Assembly: GCA_011523825.1 (NCBI GenBank)
Contig: WTFX01000029.1
Location: 301,053-365,052 of the forward strand
Direction of reading: 5' to 3'
DNA: 64,000 nucleotides
Origin: Microthrixaceae bacterium
GTDB lineage: Bacteria; Actinomycetota; Acidimicrobiia; Acidimicrobiales; Poriferisodalaceae
A program made the position numbers and the translations under genes. How positions within the stretch are numbered: the stretch's first letter is position 1; the number at the start of each line of letters is the position of its first letter. Below the pieces are notes generated by a model. It had not been told where the DNA came from. It did not search any database and saw only the letters and a list, made by a program, of their open reading frames with translations. This document shows positions 24,014 to 33,353 of the stretch, piece after piece.

Positions 24014-25816
24014 TTAGGGCACTCGAGCGACGAACAGACGGGGTGCCGCTGGCGAAGTCGGATCAGAACTGTCACCGTCGCCTGGGTCAGCGAGCCGAGG
24101 CGGCGTGGAGGGCTGCAGCATCGCGACGAGGTAGTCGGCGCCGACAGCGAGCCTGACATCGGCCCCCGAATCGCAGGTGTCGAATGCCTCGGGAAGTGCT
24201 TGCCAGCCCCAGTCGACGCCGTCTGCGGACCATCCGACCCACGGCCAGAACTCCGGAAAGACACCCGCGGCCCATCCCGACTGCGTCCCCTGCCGCTGCA
24301 CCAAGACACCAGGTCGGCCGGAGGTCCACCAGCATTGCCCGAACACCGGCTGGAGGTCGAAGGCATCAAACGTGACAAGCTCATCGGCCGTATCGGGATC
24401 GTCGAACACCAGCTTGTACGACAACCCTTGACCCTGCTGATGCGTGCCCGCAGGCGTGTCAGGGCCGTCGAAGAGGCGGCTCTCGAACACGTACACCGCC
24501 CTTTCCGCACTGAGATCCCAGAGCGTCATGCCGCCGGACGGTTCGTCGTAGCGCAGTTGGTAGCCGTCTTTCGCGGCATGCCCGGCCCGGGCGTACGACC
24601 ATCCATCGGGCATCGACAACGTGGCGAACGCCACGAGACCTGCTGGTCCGGCCTGTAGCTGATCGATGGTGCTGAGGCGCTCGAATACCGCCGTCTCGAC
24701 AGGAGGTTGGTCGGCAGACTCGCGGGTAACGCGCACCCGCCCCCGCTCGGAGCCTTCCCTCCATGATGACCAGACGAATCCTGCCGCGTCGATCGCTGAC
24801 GCTTCTCGATGAGTGCCCTCCGCGTACTCGTCGAATGGTCCCTTTCGCCATTCGTTGCCGTCAGGCGAGCTCAGCTTCCTAGGGGATTCAGTCGTCACGA
24901 TCAGGACGACTCCATCGGAGGCTGGCCCCGGTGGCGCTTGTGGCTGCGGTGCGACGTGTGACCAGTCATCGGTCAGCAGGATGAAGCCCGCTTCGGTCCA
25001 CCGCCCGACCGCGTCCGAGCCGCCTGATTCCGCCTGGTGCATAAGGGTCGTGCCGTCACCACCGAAGAGATGAATGCGAGCGTCGCTCTGGTCGCGCTCG
25101 ATAGCGACAATCTGCTCCGCGCTGAGCGCTAGCTCGGTGTAGGTCAGGATGACTTCAAACTCCTCCGCAGCACTGTCGTCATTCGCCGGGCGGCGAAACT
25201 CAACCGCGATCGCGTCGTCGTCCAGCGTCCGATACACCATGAAGGCACCATCGGGGATCAGACCTCGATCCGCAAGCAGCGACTCGAGGTCGAAAGTCGA
25301 GAAGCTGAGCACAGCTACGACAATCTGACGGCCCGACGCGAGCACGTCCACTACCCGCAGTGACCGGGATGCGTATTCCGGGGGCTGCTCGTCCGCCATT
25401 GAAGCGAGCGTCGCCTCGATCCAGTTCGCACCACGGTCGTCGCTGACGAACACATCGCCGAAGATCTCAGCATCGCCGCGATGGATGCCGGGGGGCGCTC
25501 CGATGAGCACCCACCGATCACCGCTCGCGTCCATAGTGAGCGGTACGACACCGTCGGGTAGTGGAATCGCCGTCCACTCGTGCCCATCTTCGGTGACACG
25601 AACGGCGAATGATCCGCCAGGCAGACGGCCGCCGATCACAACGCGTCCGTCACTCGTGGTCTCCACAAGAGTCGCTGTCTCGAACGCGATTTCCAACTCG
25701 GTCCACTGCAGAACCGGACCGGTCGACAGGTCAGACGGCGTTGGCACGTCCCAGCTACCGGGTGCGCACGCCGCGAAGCTCAGCGCAGCCGCAACGACCG
25801 AGAGCAGCCACCTCAC
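24014..25816 (-). CDS. Secreted lipoprotein with Asp-box-like motif
   Basis: About 600 residues. The chosen GTG start gives a clean lipoprotein signal, RWLLSVVAAALSFAAC followed by APGSW; a longer frame up to 25909 would bury that signal behind 31 residues. The mature part is beta-rich with many W-x5-G strands, and one FVSDDRGANWIEA segment matches the Asp-box (S-x-D-x-G-x-x-W) of sialidase/BNR-type beta-propellers. I cannot assign an enzyme; family catalytic residues were not found. It probably sits on the outer face of the cytoplasmic membrane. No related neighbours. Confidence 0.7.
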   Translation of the reverse strand: MRWLLSVVAAALSFAACAPGSWDVPTPSDLSTGPVLQWTELEIAFETATLVETTSDGRVVIGGRLPGGSFAVRVTEDGHEWTAIPLPDGVVPLTMDASGDRWVLIGAPPGIHRGDAEIFGDVFVSDDRGANWIEATLASMADEQPPEYASRSLRVVDVLASGRQIVVAVLSFSTFDLESLLADRGLIPDGAFMVYRTLDDDAIAVEFRRPANDDSAAEEFEVILTYTELALSAEQIVAIERDQSDARIHLFGGDGTTLMHQAESGGSDAVGRWTEAGFILLTDDWSHVAPQPQAPPGPASDGVVLIVTTESPRKLSSPDGNEWRKGPFDEYAEGTHREASAIDAAGFVWSSWREGSERGRVRVTRESADQPPVETAVFERLSTIDQLQAGPAGLVAFATLSMPDGWSYARAGHAAKDGYQLRYDEPSGGMTLWDLSAERAVYVFESRLFDGPDTPAGTHQQGQGLSYKLVFDDPDTADELVTFDAFDLQPVFGQCWWTSGRPGVLVQRQGTQSGWAAGVFPEFWPWVGWSADGVDWGWQALPEAFDTCDSGADVRLAVGADYLVAMLQPSTPPRLADPGDGDSSDPTSPAAPRLFVARVP

Positions 25817-25955
25817 TGCCTTCTTGCACCCCTGGCACACCAACGAGCGGAGCCTAGGTCTGGGCATCTCGACGAAGGTGCTGCGTGGACAGGGACGAAG
25901 CCTCGTCAACTAAATGCGGCGACGGGTTGGCGGGTTGTGGTGGCAGGATGCGCAG

Positions 25956-26873
25956 ATGGGCAACTCGGGCAGCATCAGTGCAGTCGGGCACAGCTATGTC
26001 GACGCCGCTACAGGAACGCAGCTGGACGCCTGGTTTCCGGAAGGAGCGACAGAGGACTCGCCGCCGGCCCGCTCGTGCCTGGCGGTCGAGCTCGGCGTCA
26101 ATGTCGGCGAGACACTCACCGTCACGATCGACGATCTCGATGCGCCTCCGGCGGACCTGGCAGATGCGTACCTGCGGCTGCACCTGCTGAGCCGCCGGGA
26201 AATCAAGCCTCACGACGCCAACCTCGACGGCATGTTCGGCCTGATGACCAATTGCGCGTGGACCAGCGCGGGGCCGGTGCTGCCCGAACGAGTCGACGAT
26301 CTGCGGACTGCGGCAGCCGCGCGCAGCCAGCCCGTCACGGTCACGGCGGTCGACAAGATTCCGCGCATGGTCGACTACGTGATCCCGGCAGGCGTGCGCA
26401 TCGGCGACGCCGATCGGGTGCGGCTCGGCGCCCACCTGGCCGACGGCACCACGGTCATGCACGAGGGATTCGTCAACTTCAACGCCGGCACGCTCGGGCC
26501 TGCCATGGTCGAAGGCCGTATCTCTGCCGGCGTGGTCATCGGCGCGCATTCGGACCTCGGCGGCAGCGCGTCGACCATGGGCATGCTGTCGGGCGGCGGC
26601 CGGGAGCGAGTTTCCATCGGCGAGCACTGCCTGCTGGGCGCCAACTCCGGCATCGGAATCGCGCTCGGCGACAATTGCACGGTCGAAGCCGGGCTGTACG
26701 TGACTGCGGGCAGCCGGATCACACTGCCCGACGGCTCCGTCGTGAAGGGCCGGGACATCTCTGGACACTCGGGCATGCTCCTCATCCGCAACAGCGTCAC
26801 CGGCGCCATCGAGATGCGAGTCGCCGACCCGGGCCGCTGGGAAGGCATCAACCCCGAACTCCACAAGAACTGA
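25956..26873 (+). CDS. dapD: Tetrahydrodipicolinate N-succinyltransferase
   Basis: A 305-residue protein of the actinobacterial DapD type, which transfers succinate from succinyl-CoA to tetrahydrodipicolinate in the lysine/diaminopimelate pathway. Seen: the left-handed beta-helix hexapeptide region (VRIGDADRVRLGAHLADGTTVMHEGFVNFNAGT...), the catalytic-loop glutamate in MVEGRIS, and GAHSDLGGSASTMGMLSGG followed by GANSGIGIALGDNCTVEAGLYVTAGS, all family signatures. The ATG at 25956 was preferred to one at 25914 because homology starts there. Functions as a trimer in the cytosol. It stands alone, with no other dap genes near. Confidence 0.92.
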   Translation: MGNSGSISAVGHSYVDAATGTQLDAWFPEGATEDSPPARSCLAVELGVNVGETLTVTIDDLDAPPADLADAYLRLHLLSRREIKPHDANLDGMFGLMTNCAWTSAGPVLPERVDDLRTAAAARSQPVTVTAVDKIPRMVDYVIPAGVRIGDADRVRLGAHLADGTTVMHEGFVNFNAGTLGPAMVEGRISAGVVIGAHSDLGGSASTMGMLSGGGRERVSIGEHCLLGANSGIGIALGDNCTVEAGLYVTAGSRITLPDGSVVKGRDISGHSGMLLIRNSVTGAIEMRVADPGRWEGINPELHKN

Positions 26874-27008
26874 CAGCGCACCTCCCCACGGGCGGCAGCA
26901 ACAGTCGAGCCGCCAGCGACTGCCTGATCGGAACGGATTTGAGCCCGGAAGCGCCAGCGATGGGAGCGGTATCGTCGAATGCGCCGCAGGGACATCAAGG
27001 GGACCGCC

Positions 27009-28196
27009 ATGGCCTACGTCGAGGACAGGATCATTCACGACGCCGATGCGCACACCATGGAACCGCCGGAGTGGCTGGAGCCCTTCGCTTCGGCCGAGGT
27101 GGCGCGATACGCGCTCGACCATTTCTCCATCGGCGACAACGACAAGGTGTTCGCTGACATCGAGAAGGCCCGGGCTCGCCAGGCCGACCCGGAGTTCCGC
27201 GCCGGCGCCGCGGCCGAGGTGATGCTGCGCAAGAACTACATCGCACCCGGCGCCTGGGATCCCGCCGACCGGTCGCAGGCGCTCGACGATCTGGGCTTCG
27301 CCAGCCAGCTCGTGTTCCCGTCGATGCCCAACACGCTCATCGAGGAAATGGAGCACGCTGCCGAGCCGGCCCTCACCTACGCCGCGTCGACCGCTGCGAA
27401 CCGGGCGCAGATCGCGTTCTGCTCCGGCGACCCGCGGTTGCTGCCGGTGTGCTCGGTGCCGCTGCAGGACATCGACCGGGCCGGCCCGCACGCCCGTCAG
27501 GCCATCGACGACGGCGCTGCGGCGCTGCTGATCCCCAACCGCATGCCCAAGCACCACGCCCACAGCCATGTCGGCTTCGACCCGGTGTGGGCCGCCGCGC
27601 AGGACGCCGGCATCCCCGTCGTGATGCACGTGGCCACGCCGGACTTGGTGATGCCGCCGCAGCATCGCAACAACGGGTTGCCGCCCGAGCCCGACTTCCA
27701 CGGCGGCGGCGAGAACTTCCGCTCCGTTTCCTATATGGCGATCTCGGCCGCGCCGCTGCAGGCGCTCTCGATGCTGATCTTCGACGGCGTGCTCGAGCGA
27801 TTTCCCGAGCTGAAGATCGGGGTGATCGAGCTGGGCGCCGTCTGGGTGCCGGGCTTCATGCGCCAGCTCGAAGCCGCCTTCGACGCCTTCGAGCGCCACG
27901 AGCAACGGCTGGGCAAGCTCAGCTTGCGCCCCTCGGAGTATGTGCACCGCCAGGTGCGGGTCACCCCCTACCCCACTGAGCCGACCGGGTGGATCATCGA
28001 GAACACGGCGCCGGAGATCTGCATGTTCAGCTCCGACTATCCCCATGTGGAAGGCGGCCGCAACCCGTTGCGGCGCTTCGATCGCGAAGTCGAGCACCTG
28101 CCTGCCGACGTGCAGGAACGATTCTTCCGGCTCAACTTCGAGGACCTGATGGGCACCGCCGTGACCGACGTGCCGGTCGTGGCGGCGGCTGCATAG
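27009..28196 (+). CDS. Amidohydrolase family 2 protein
   Basis: A 395-residue metal-dependent hydrolase or decarboxylase of the PF04909 (ACMSD-like) type. The N-terminal metal site is changed to DADAHTMEPPEWL (D-x-D-x-H). Further markers are VVMHVATP after strand five and FSSDYPHVEGGRNPLRRF, with the C-terminal aspartate ligand and the DxPH-EGG signature. This subgroup is abundant in actinobacteria that degrade aromatic or steroid-like compounds, but no substrate can be named. AAGGGGA lies shortly before ATG 27009. A 111-residue unknown protein follows 67 bases downstream. Confidence 0.85.
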   Translation: MAYVEDRIIHDADAHTMEPPEWLEPFASAEVARYALDHFSIGDNDKVFADIEKARARQADPEFRAGAAAEVMLRKNYIAPGAWDPADRSQALDDLGFASQLVFPSMPNTLIEEMEHAAEPALTYAASTAANRAQIAFCSGDPRLLPVCSVPLQDIDRAGPHARQAIDDGAAALLIPNRMPKHHAHSHVGFDPVWAAAQDAGIPVVMHVATPDLVMPPQHRNNGLPPEPDFHGGGENFRSVSYMAISAAPLQALSMLIFDGVLERFPELKIGVIELGAVWVPGFMRQLEAAFDAFERHEQRLGKLSLRPSEYVHRQVRVTPYPTEPTGWIIENTAPEICMFSSDYPHVEGGRNPLRRFDREVEHLPADVQERFFRLNFEDLMGTAVTDVPVVAAAA

Positions 28197-28263
28197 GCAC
28201 CGGCGCACGCAACCCGACGAGACCTCCGCACCCACGCGACCACGACCCGAGAGGCAACGCCAG

Positions 28264-28599
28264 ATGGGAATCCGGCTCGACAAGCCTTGGCAGCCACTCG
28301 ACAGCACTGCAATCGATGCACTGCCCGCGCAGCTCGGCGTCTACCAGGTCGCCGATTCAGGCGGCACCGTGCTGTCGGTGGGTTACGCCGGCGCCCGTGA
28401 GCTGTTCGGCATGCAATCCGCGCTACAGCGGGAGATCGAGCAACTGGGTGCCGCGGCCACGCAGTTCCGCTGCGAGTTCACCTCCAACTACCGCAGCCGC
28501 TGGGACGAGCTGCTGATGCTGCATCTCGCCGACTACGGCGAGCTTCCCGAACCGCAGCGCGACCAGGCACGACGCGTCGGGCGACTCTCCCCCGCCTGA
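28264..28599 (+). CDS. Unknown small protein, weakly GIY-YIG-like
   Basis: A 111-residue protein I do not recognise with confidence. LPAQLGVYQVADSGGTVLSVGYAG resembles the G-x-Y strand pair and following G-Y of GIY-YIG folds, but the rest (QSALQREIEQLGAAATQFRCEFTSNYRSRWDELLMLHLADYGELPE) lacks the catalytic Arg/Glu pattern. No signal or membrane segment. GAGAGG lies just upstream of its ATG. It follows the amidohydrolase closely in the same direction, so the two may be co-expressed. Confidence 0.65.
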   Translation: MGIRLDKPWQPLDSTAIDALPAQLGVYQVADSGGTVLSVGYAGARELFGMQSALQREIEQLGAAATQFRCEFTSNYRSRWDELLMLHLADYGELPEPQRDQARRVGRLSPA

Positions 28600-28633
28600 C
28601 AGCTCCAGATCGAGGCACCGAGGCCTCGACAGT

Positions 28634-29854
28634 TCAGATGATTCGCTCGGCGGCGAGCTCAGTCAGGTCGTCACCGTCGAGACCGCAGAACTCGCCGTAG
28701 ACCGCCTCGTTGTCGGCCCCGACAGGTCGGAATGGCTCGAGGGGGCGCATGTCCGAGCCGTGCCAGTGCAGCGGGCTGTGGGCCAGCGGGATCTCGCCGA
28801 GGCCGTCCAATTCGGTCCATTGCAGGAAGCCGCGTTCGATCATGTGCTCGTCGTGGACCACGTCAGTCACCTCGCGCACCTCGGCCACCGGCACACCGGC
28901 CGCACCGAACGCAGCGGCTGCTTCTGCCCGGGTCTGCTCTGACGTCCAGCCTGAAACCAGATCGTCCACTTCGTCCATGTGCTCGCAGCGGCCCGCATTG
29001 CTGCGCAGGCGCTCGTCGCTGAGCAAGTCGGCGCGGCCGATCACCTCCAGCACGGCCCGCCAGTGCGAGTTCATGGCTGCAATCAACGCAATGTGCCCGT
29101 CGCTGCACGGGTACACGTTGGACGGCGAGACGCTCATGGCCGCGTTGCGATTGCCCATCCGACCAGTCACCCCATGCAGCTGCCATGCCTGCAGCGACGT
29201 GGTGAGCGTGTAGTAGGTCGCCTCTGCCATCGACGTCGACACCAGGCGTCCCCGGCCTGTCCGCTGCGCCTCGAACAGCGCCGTCACCACGGCGCCGTAC
29301 AGGTGGGTGCCGCCGAGGAAGTCGATGAACGTCGCCCCGGACTTGACCGGCGGGCGGTCGGCGAAGCCGTTGATGCTCATGACACCCATGTGCGCCTGGA
29401 CGGTGACGTCCATGGCAGTCCGCTGCGCGTCCGGACCGTCGAGGCCGTAGCCACTGGCCTGCGCGAACACCAGCTTGGGGTTGGTCTGCCACAGCGTCTC
29501 GGCATCGATGCCGAGCCGCTCAGGCACGCCGGGAGCGAAGTTGCACAGCACCGCATCGGCACCGTTGGCCAGCTCGATGAACAGCTCCCGCCCGCGGGGC
29601 GACTTGAGGTCCAGCGACACGGTTTCTTTCGACGAGTTGAGCATGGCGTAGGGCAGCCCGTGGCTGTGGCCCCGCAGCGCCTCGCCGCGCGGGTGCTCCA
29701 CCTTGATGACCCGTGCACCCGAATACGCCAGCAACAAGCCGGCGTACGGCCCCTGGTAAATCTGCCCGAGGTCGAGCACGACCACGCCGTCGAGCGGCAA
29801 CGGCCGGGCCGATTCGCCGGTCCCAGTATCGGACTCGGTGTGGGATTCGCTCAC
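28634..29854 (-). CDS. CaiB/BaiF family CoA transferase
   Basis: A 406-residue class III CoA transferase. LPLDGVVVLDLGQIYQGPYAGLLLAYSGARVIKVEHPRGE is the family opening, and NSSKETVSLDLKSPRGRELFIELANGADAVLCNFAPGVPERLGID and FIDFLGGTHLYGAVVTALFEAQRTGRG follow in order. The class III catalytic aspartate is expected in the MDVTVQAHMG region. These enzymes move CoA between carboxylic acids. GTG 29854 overlaps the acyl-CoA dehydrogenase stop by four bases, so the two are coupled: the dehydrogenase gene comes first, then this one. Probably activates the acid that the neighbouring enzymes oxidise (inference). Confidence 0.88.
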   Translation of the reverse strand: MSESHTESDTGTGESARPLPLDGVVVLDLGQIYQGPYAGLLLAYSGARVIKVEHPRGEALRGHSHGLPYAMLNSSKETVSLDLKSPRGRELFIELANGADAVLCNFAPGVPERLGIDAETLWQTNPKLVFAQASGYGLDGPDAQRTAMDVTVQAHMGVMSINGFADRPPVKSGATFIDFLGGTHLYGAVVTALFEAQRTGRGRLVSTSMAEATYYTLTTSLQAWQLHGVTGRMGNRNAAMSVSPSNVYPCSDGHIALIAAMNSHWRAVLEVIGRADLLSDERLRSNAGRCEHMDEVDDLVSGWTSEQTRAEAAAAFGAAGVPVAEVREVTDVVHDEHMIERGFLQWTELDGLGEIPLAHSPLHWHGSDMRPLEPFRPVGADNEAVYGEFCGLDGDDLTELAAERII

Positions 29855-31017
29855 TTGAAGCTGCCGCCGAGGATGTCGCGGGCCATGATCAGGCGCTGCA
29901 CCTCGCTGGGGCCCTCGCCGATGCGCCGGATCCGCAGCTCCCGGTACCAGCGCTCCAGCGGCAAGTCCTTGGTGACGCCGATGCCGCCATGGATCTGGAT
30001 GCAGCGGTCCACCACCCGGCCGGCGGCCTCTGATGCCACCAGCTTCGCCATTGCCGCCTCGGTGCGGAACCGCTCGCCGCGGTCGGCCTTCTGAGCTGCC
30101 TCGAGCACGCACCAGCGACCGTGGCGGATGTCGATCTCGTTGTCGACGATCATCCACTGGACCGCCTGCTTCTCGGCCAGAACCGAGCCGAAGGTCTCGC
30201 GGCTGCGGGCCCACTCGATCGCCATCTCCTGCGCCATGATCGCTGGCCCCAGGCAGCCCGCTGCATACGGGATGCGCTGGCGACTCAGCCGGTCGTTGGC
30301 GATGCCGAATCCGCCATTCACTTCACCGAGCACGTGGCTCTCGGGCACCCGCATGTCGGTGAACTCCAGCTCGGTGGCATAGCGGGTGGCGCGAAGCGTG
30401 TGCACCACGCGGCGCACATTGAACCCGGGCGTGTCGGTGTCGACGATGAAGGCCGTGACGCCGTTTCGACTGGGGTCGTCGGACGTGCGGGCGAACAGCA
30501 AGGCATAGTCGGCCTTGTCGGCACCGGAGATGAACAGCTTCGAGCCGTTCAGCACCCACTCGTCGCCGTCCTTGTAGCCCCGGGTGCGGATGGCCCGCCC
30601 GGGATCGGAGCCGCCCGATGGCTCAGTCAAGGCGAAACAGCCCGTCTTCTCGCCCCGCAATGTCGGGTAGAGCCACCGTTGCTTTTGCTCGTCGGTGGCC
30701 TCGTAGAGCTGTGCCAGCCCGGCCCCGCCGAACACGCCGTAGCACGGGTTGTAGAGCCCGGCGCGGTGCTTGGACATCTCGATGGCCATGAGCGCCCGGG
30801 TAGTGGTGTCGAGGCCTGGTCCCCCGTACTCCGCCGGGATGTCGAGCCCGTAGAAGCCCATGTCGCGAGTCATCTGCGTGAGCCGGGCAGCGTCGTCGGG
30901 TTCCAGCTCGCCGGCATCAGGGTCGAGGTCGGCCTCCAGGGGGATGATCTCGCTCTCGACGAAGCGTCGAACCGTCTCGACGATCAGCGCCTGCTCGTCG
31001 CTCATGGAGAAATCCAC
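29851..31017 (-). CDS. Acyl-CoA dehydrogenase
   Basis: A 388-residue FAD enzyme of the acyl-CoA dehydrogenase family. Seen: CFALTEPSGGSDPG (FAD and substrate-binding motif), FISGADKADYAL, the RDILGGSFK tail, and RIRRIGEGPSEVQRLIMARDIL, in which a glutamate near the C-terminus is at the place of the catalytic base. IQIHGGIGVTKDLPLERWYREL is the family's FAD-contacting signature. It introduces a double bond into an acyl-CoA, handing electrons to ETF. Paired translationally with the CoA transferase downstream. Substrate chain unknown. Confidence 0.9.
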   Translation of the reverse strand: MDFSMSDEQALIVETVRRFVESEIIPLEADLDPDAGELEPDDAARLTQMTRDMGFYGLDIPAEYGGPGLDTTTRALMAIEMSKHRAGLYNPCYGVFGGAGLAQLYEATDEQKQRWLYPTLRGEKTGCFALTEPSGGSDPGRAIRTRGYKDGDEWVLNGSKLFISGADKADYALLFARTSDDPSRNGVTAFIVDTDTPGFNVRRVVHTLRATRYATELEFTDMRVPESHVLGEVNGGFGIANDRLSRQRIPYAAGCLGPAIMAQEMAIEWARSRETFGSVLAEKQAVQWMIVDNEIDIRHGRWCVLEAAQKADRGERFRTEAAMAKLVASEAAGRVVDRCIQIHGGIGVTKDLPLERWYRELRIRRIGEGPSEVQRLIMARDILGGSFK

Positions 31018-31126
31018 GCTGCATCTCCTTGCCTCGGCGCCCGATGCTAGGTCTCAGCCCGCTTCGGGACCTGTCGGACGCGACCCCATTTGACCGTGGA
31101 GGCGGCAGGGTCCTGGGCGTTTGCGG

Positions 31127-32137
31127 TTAGCCGGCAGTCCAGTCGAGCTGGGCGAACGCTGGGGCGACGACAAGCCGGTCGCCGACCGAGACTGACAGGT
31201 CGACGCTGAATCCAGCATCGTCGGCTGTCGCGATCGTGCCGGAGCAGGTCACCGTCTCATCGGCGTGCACCGGCGCGCGATTCCGGTACGCGAGCCGGAC
31301 CAGCCGGGCGCCAGGGCCGGCGGCGCGCAAGACGCATTCCGCCAGCAACGCACCGAGCATCTGGCCGTCGACCAGCGGCATCGGAGCGCCCAGCCGCCGA
31401 GCGTGAGCCTCGTCGTAGTGCAGGCGATGCCAATCCCAAGTGGCGGCGCCGTACGCGACCATGTCCGCCAAGGCGATTCGCCGGTGCAGCGGTGGGAGCG
31501 ACCGGCCGGGACTCAGACGCTCCCGAGGCAGCGGTTCGGGGCCCGCAGAGGCACCGAGAGACTCCGCCCCACCGGCGGTCGCTCGGTCGTCCGCCTCGGG
31601 GGCTGGTGTCGCCGGCACGGCCGCTGCCGCGGAGCCTTGGGCCGCGTCCGCCTCGGCTTCCTCATCGGGCTGAGCGGCCTCGAGCGGGCGGAAGATCATC
31701 GTCTCGGCATTCGTCGCCAACCGGTCGCCGCCGGCGGAATATGCCGCCTCGGCAGTGACGAACAGGAGCGAATGGCCCTCTCGGTCGGGCCGCTCGCTCG
31801 CATCGGTCAGTGTCCACGTCGTGGAGATGACATCGTCGAACCGGGCAGGCCGATCGAACCGGTAGTCGTTGCCTCCCCGGAACATGGCGCATCGCACCGG
31901 CAGCGGAAGTTTCCAAGCGTGCCCGAGGTACGCATTCCCATCTGGCACTGCGCGGCCGGTGAGCTGCGCTGTCTCGCAGATAAGCGTCGGCGGCGCCTCG
32001 TCCCGCCAACGTCCCGGATCGGCACCGATGGCCAGGGCGAAATAGCGAATGGACGCCCGGCCGAGCGCTTCGGGCGCCATGTACGTCACCGTCGTGCCGA
32101 GCGCGGCGCGCACTTCAGGAGTCAGCAACTGCGTCAT
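31127..32137 (-). CDS. Double-hotdog MaoC/FAS1-type dehydratase
   Basis: A 336-residue protein with two hotdog domains. The N-terminal half (GRASIRYFALAIGADPGRW ... GGNDYRFDRPARFDDVISTTWTLTDASER) is the FAS1 dehydratase-region type that serves as structural partner, and the C-terminal half carries the MaoC hydratase signature YGAATWDWHRLHYDEAHARRLGAPMPLVDGQMLGALLAE, where Asp and His form the active site. The two are joined by a low-complexity Ala/Glu/Pro linker of about 60 residues. Resembles mesaconyl-CoA hydratase-like and fungal-type acyl-dehydratases. Located among beta-oxidation-type genes; probably hydrates an enoyl-CoA (inference). Confidence 0.83.
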   Translation of the reverse strand: MTQLLTPEVRAALGTTVTYMAPEALGRASIRYFALAIGADPGRWRDEAPPTLICETAQLTGRAVPDGNAYLGHAWKLPLPVRCAMFRGGNDYRFDRPARFDDVISTTWTLTDASERPDREGHSLLFVTAEAAYSAGGDRLATNAETMIFRPLEAAQPDEEAEADAAQGSAAAAVPATPAPEADDRATAGGAESLGASAGPEPLPRERLSPGRSLPPLHRRIALADMVAYGAATWDWHRLHYDEAHARRLGAPMPLVDGQMLGALLAECVLRAAGPGARLVRLAYRNRAPVHADETVTCSGTIATADDAGFSVDLSVSVGDRLVVAPAFAQLDWTAG

Positions 32138-32217
32138 GTTTCCCGCTCTTGTTCCCAGTTTCGATGAGATACAGGCTCACGGGCCGCTCGGGCCCCGGCT
32201 TCGCCCGGCTCTGCCTC

Positions 32218-33342
32218 TCAGGGCATCAAGGCGACGGCTTCCACCTCGATCAGCCAGCGGCGACTGAGCAGCCCCGACACCACGACACCAGTGGAGGCGG
32301 GGAACGGTCGGCCCATCACCCGCTGGCGCACCTCTCCGACGGCCCGGTAGTCGCCGACGCCGTCGGGCGTCACGTACTCGACGGTCTTGACGAGGTTGTC
32401 GATGGAGGTGCCGGCCATCTCGCAGATGGCGGCGATCTCGCCGTAGACGAATTCGGCCTGCCCGCCGATGTCGCCCTCGGCGACGGTCTCGCCAGTGCCG
32501 AGATTGAACGCTGTCGTGCCGGAAATGAACAGCAGCCCGCCGGCCTCTACCGCTGGGCTGAAGGTGAGCGACGAGTAGGCCTCAGCCAGGTACGGCACGA
32601 CTGTCTTGGGATGCGCCGACGCCCACACATCGAGCGCCACGAGGGCTTCGGGATGAGGCAGCTCGGGCATCAGCAACCCCGTCGACGACGGGAACTGCGG
32701 TGCGAGCAGCCGCCGGCGTGCCTCCGCGGTCTCGTTGTACTGGCGGCGGGTGGCCGCGGTCGTCTGCTGCACGATCCTCACGACGTTGCTCAGATCCATG
32801 CCGTGAGATTCGAGGCGGCGGCCGGCTTCTTCGAGCGCCCACTCGCACTGACCGACGAAGTCGCCCGGCAGCACCGCGTTGCCATCGTCGTCGACGGGCA
32901 GCACCTGGGGCACGTGCACCAGCCCATCGACCCGGCCGGCCACGACTTCTACTTCCACCAGCGCCTCGGGCCGCACGAGCGATTCGACGACGAACGTCGA
33001 GGGTCGGACCCCACCGACAGCCGAGCCCAAGCCATGCGGTCGTTCGCCCGCGATGCCGTCTCGCTCAGGGGCGCCCGCGACGGTGACGTATTCGGTTACC
33101 TCGGAGCATTCGCTGATGTCGCGCCCGGCCGCGTCGAGCACCGCCTCCACTTTGGCCCAGCACACGCTGGCCTGCTCGGCACCGTCGCCGCGCACGGTGA
33201 CCCGCCCGGACTCTGCGTCATATGCGCCCGCGGTCTGGCCCGCCAGCCATGCCGCCCCGCCAGCCTCGATGCCCTGTGAGAAGGAATACCGGCTGGTGTC
33301 CAGCCACGGAAATGGCTCCGGGGTGATCTCCTGGGGAGGCAT
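32218..33342 (-). CDS. Duplicated RidA-domain protein
   Basis: A 374-residue protein made of repeated RidA/YjgF units: one begins near SRYSFSQGIEAGGAAWLAGQTAG, another at SLTFSPAVEAGGLLFISGTTAFN, and a middle segment (ECEWALEEAGRRLESHGMDLSNVVRI pattern) repeats the helix. The C-terminal FPASTGVVVSGLLSRRWLIEVEAVALMP keeps the strand that normally carries the active arginine, though serine/threonine stand at several of the ligand positions, so catalysis is doubtful. The start at 33342 has TAGGAG upstream and sits 11 bases after the enoyl-CoA hydratase stop; more upstream open frame is antisense-like sequence. Such fused RidA proteins are seen beside catabolic genes. Confidence 0.8.
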   Translation of the reverse strand: MPPQEITPEPFPWLDTSRYSFSQGIEAGGAAWLAGQTAGAYDAESGRVTVRGDGAEQASVCWAKVEAVLDAAGRDISECSEVTEYVTVAGAPERDGIAGERPHGLGSAVGGVRPSTFVVESLVRPEALVEVEVVAGRVDGLVHVPQVLPVDDDGNAVLPGDFVGQCEWALEEAGRRLESHGMDLSNVVRIVQQTTAATRRQYNETAEARRRLLAPQFPSSTGLLMPELPHPEALVALDVWASAHPKTVVPYLAEAYSSLTFSPAVEAGGLLFISGTTAFNLGTGETVAEGDIGGQAEFVYGEIAAICEMAGTSIDNLVKTVEYVTPDGVGDYRAVGEVRQRVMGRPFPASTGVVVSGLLSRRWLIEVEAVALMP

Positions 33343-33353
33343 GGTTCGTGCTC

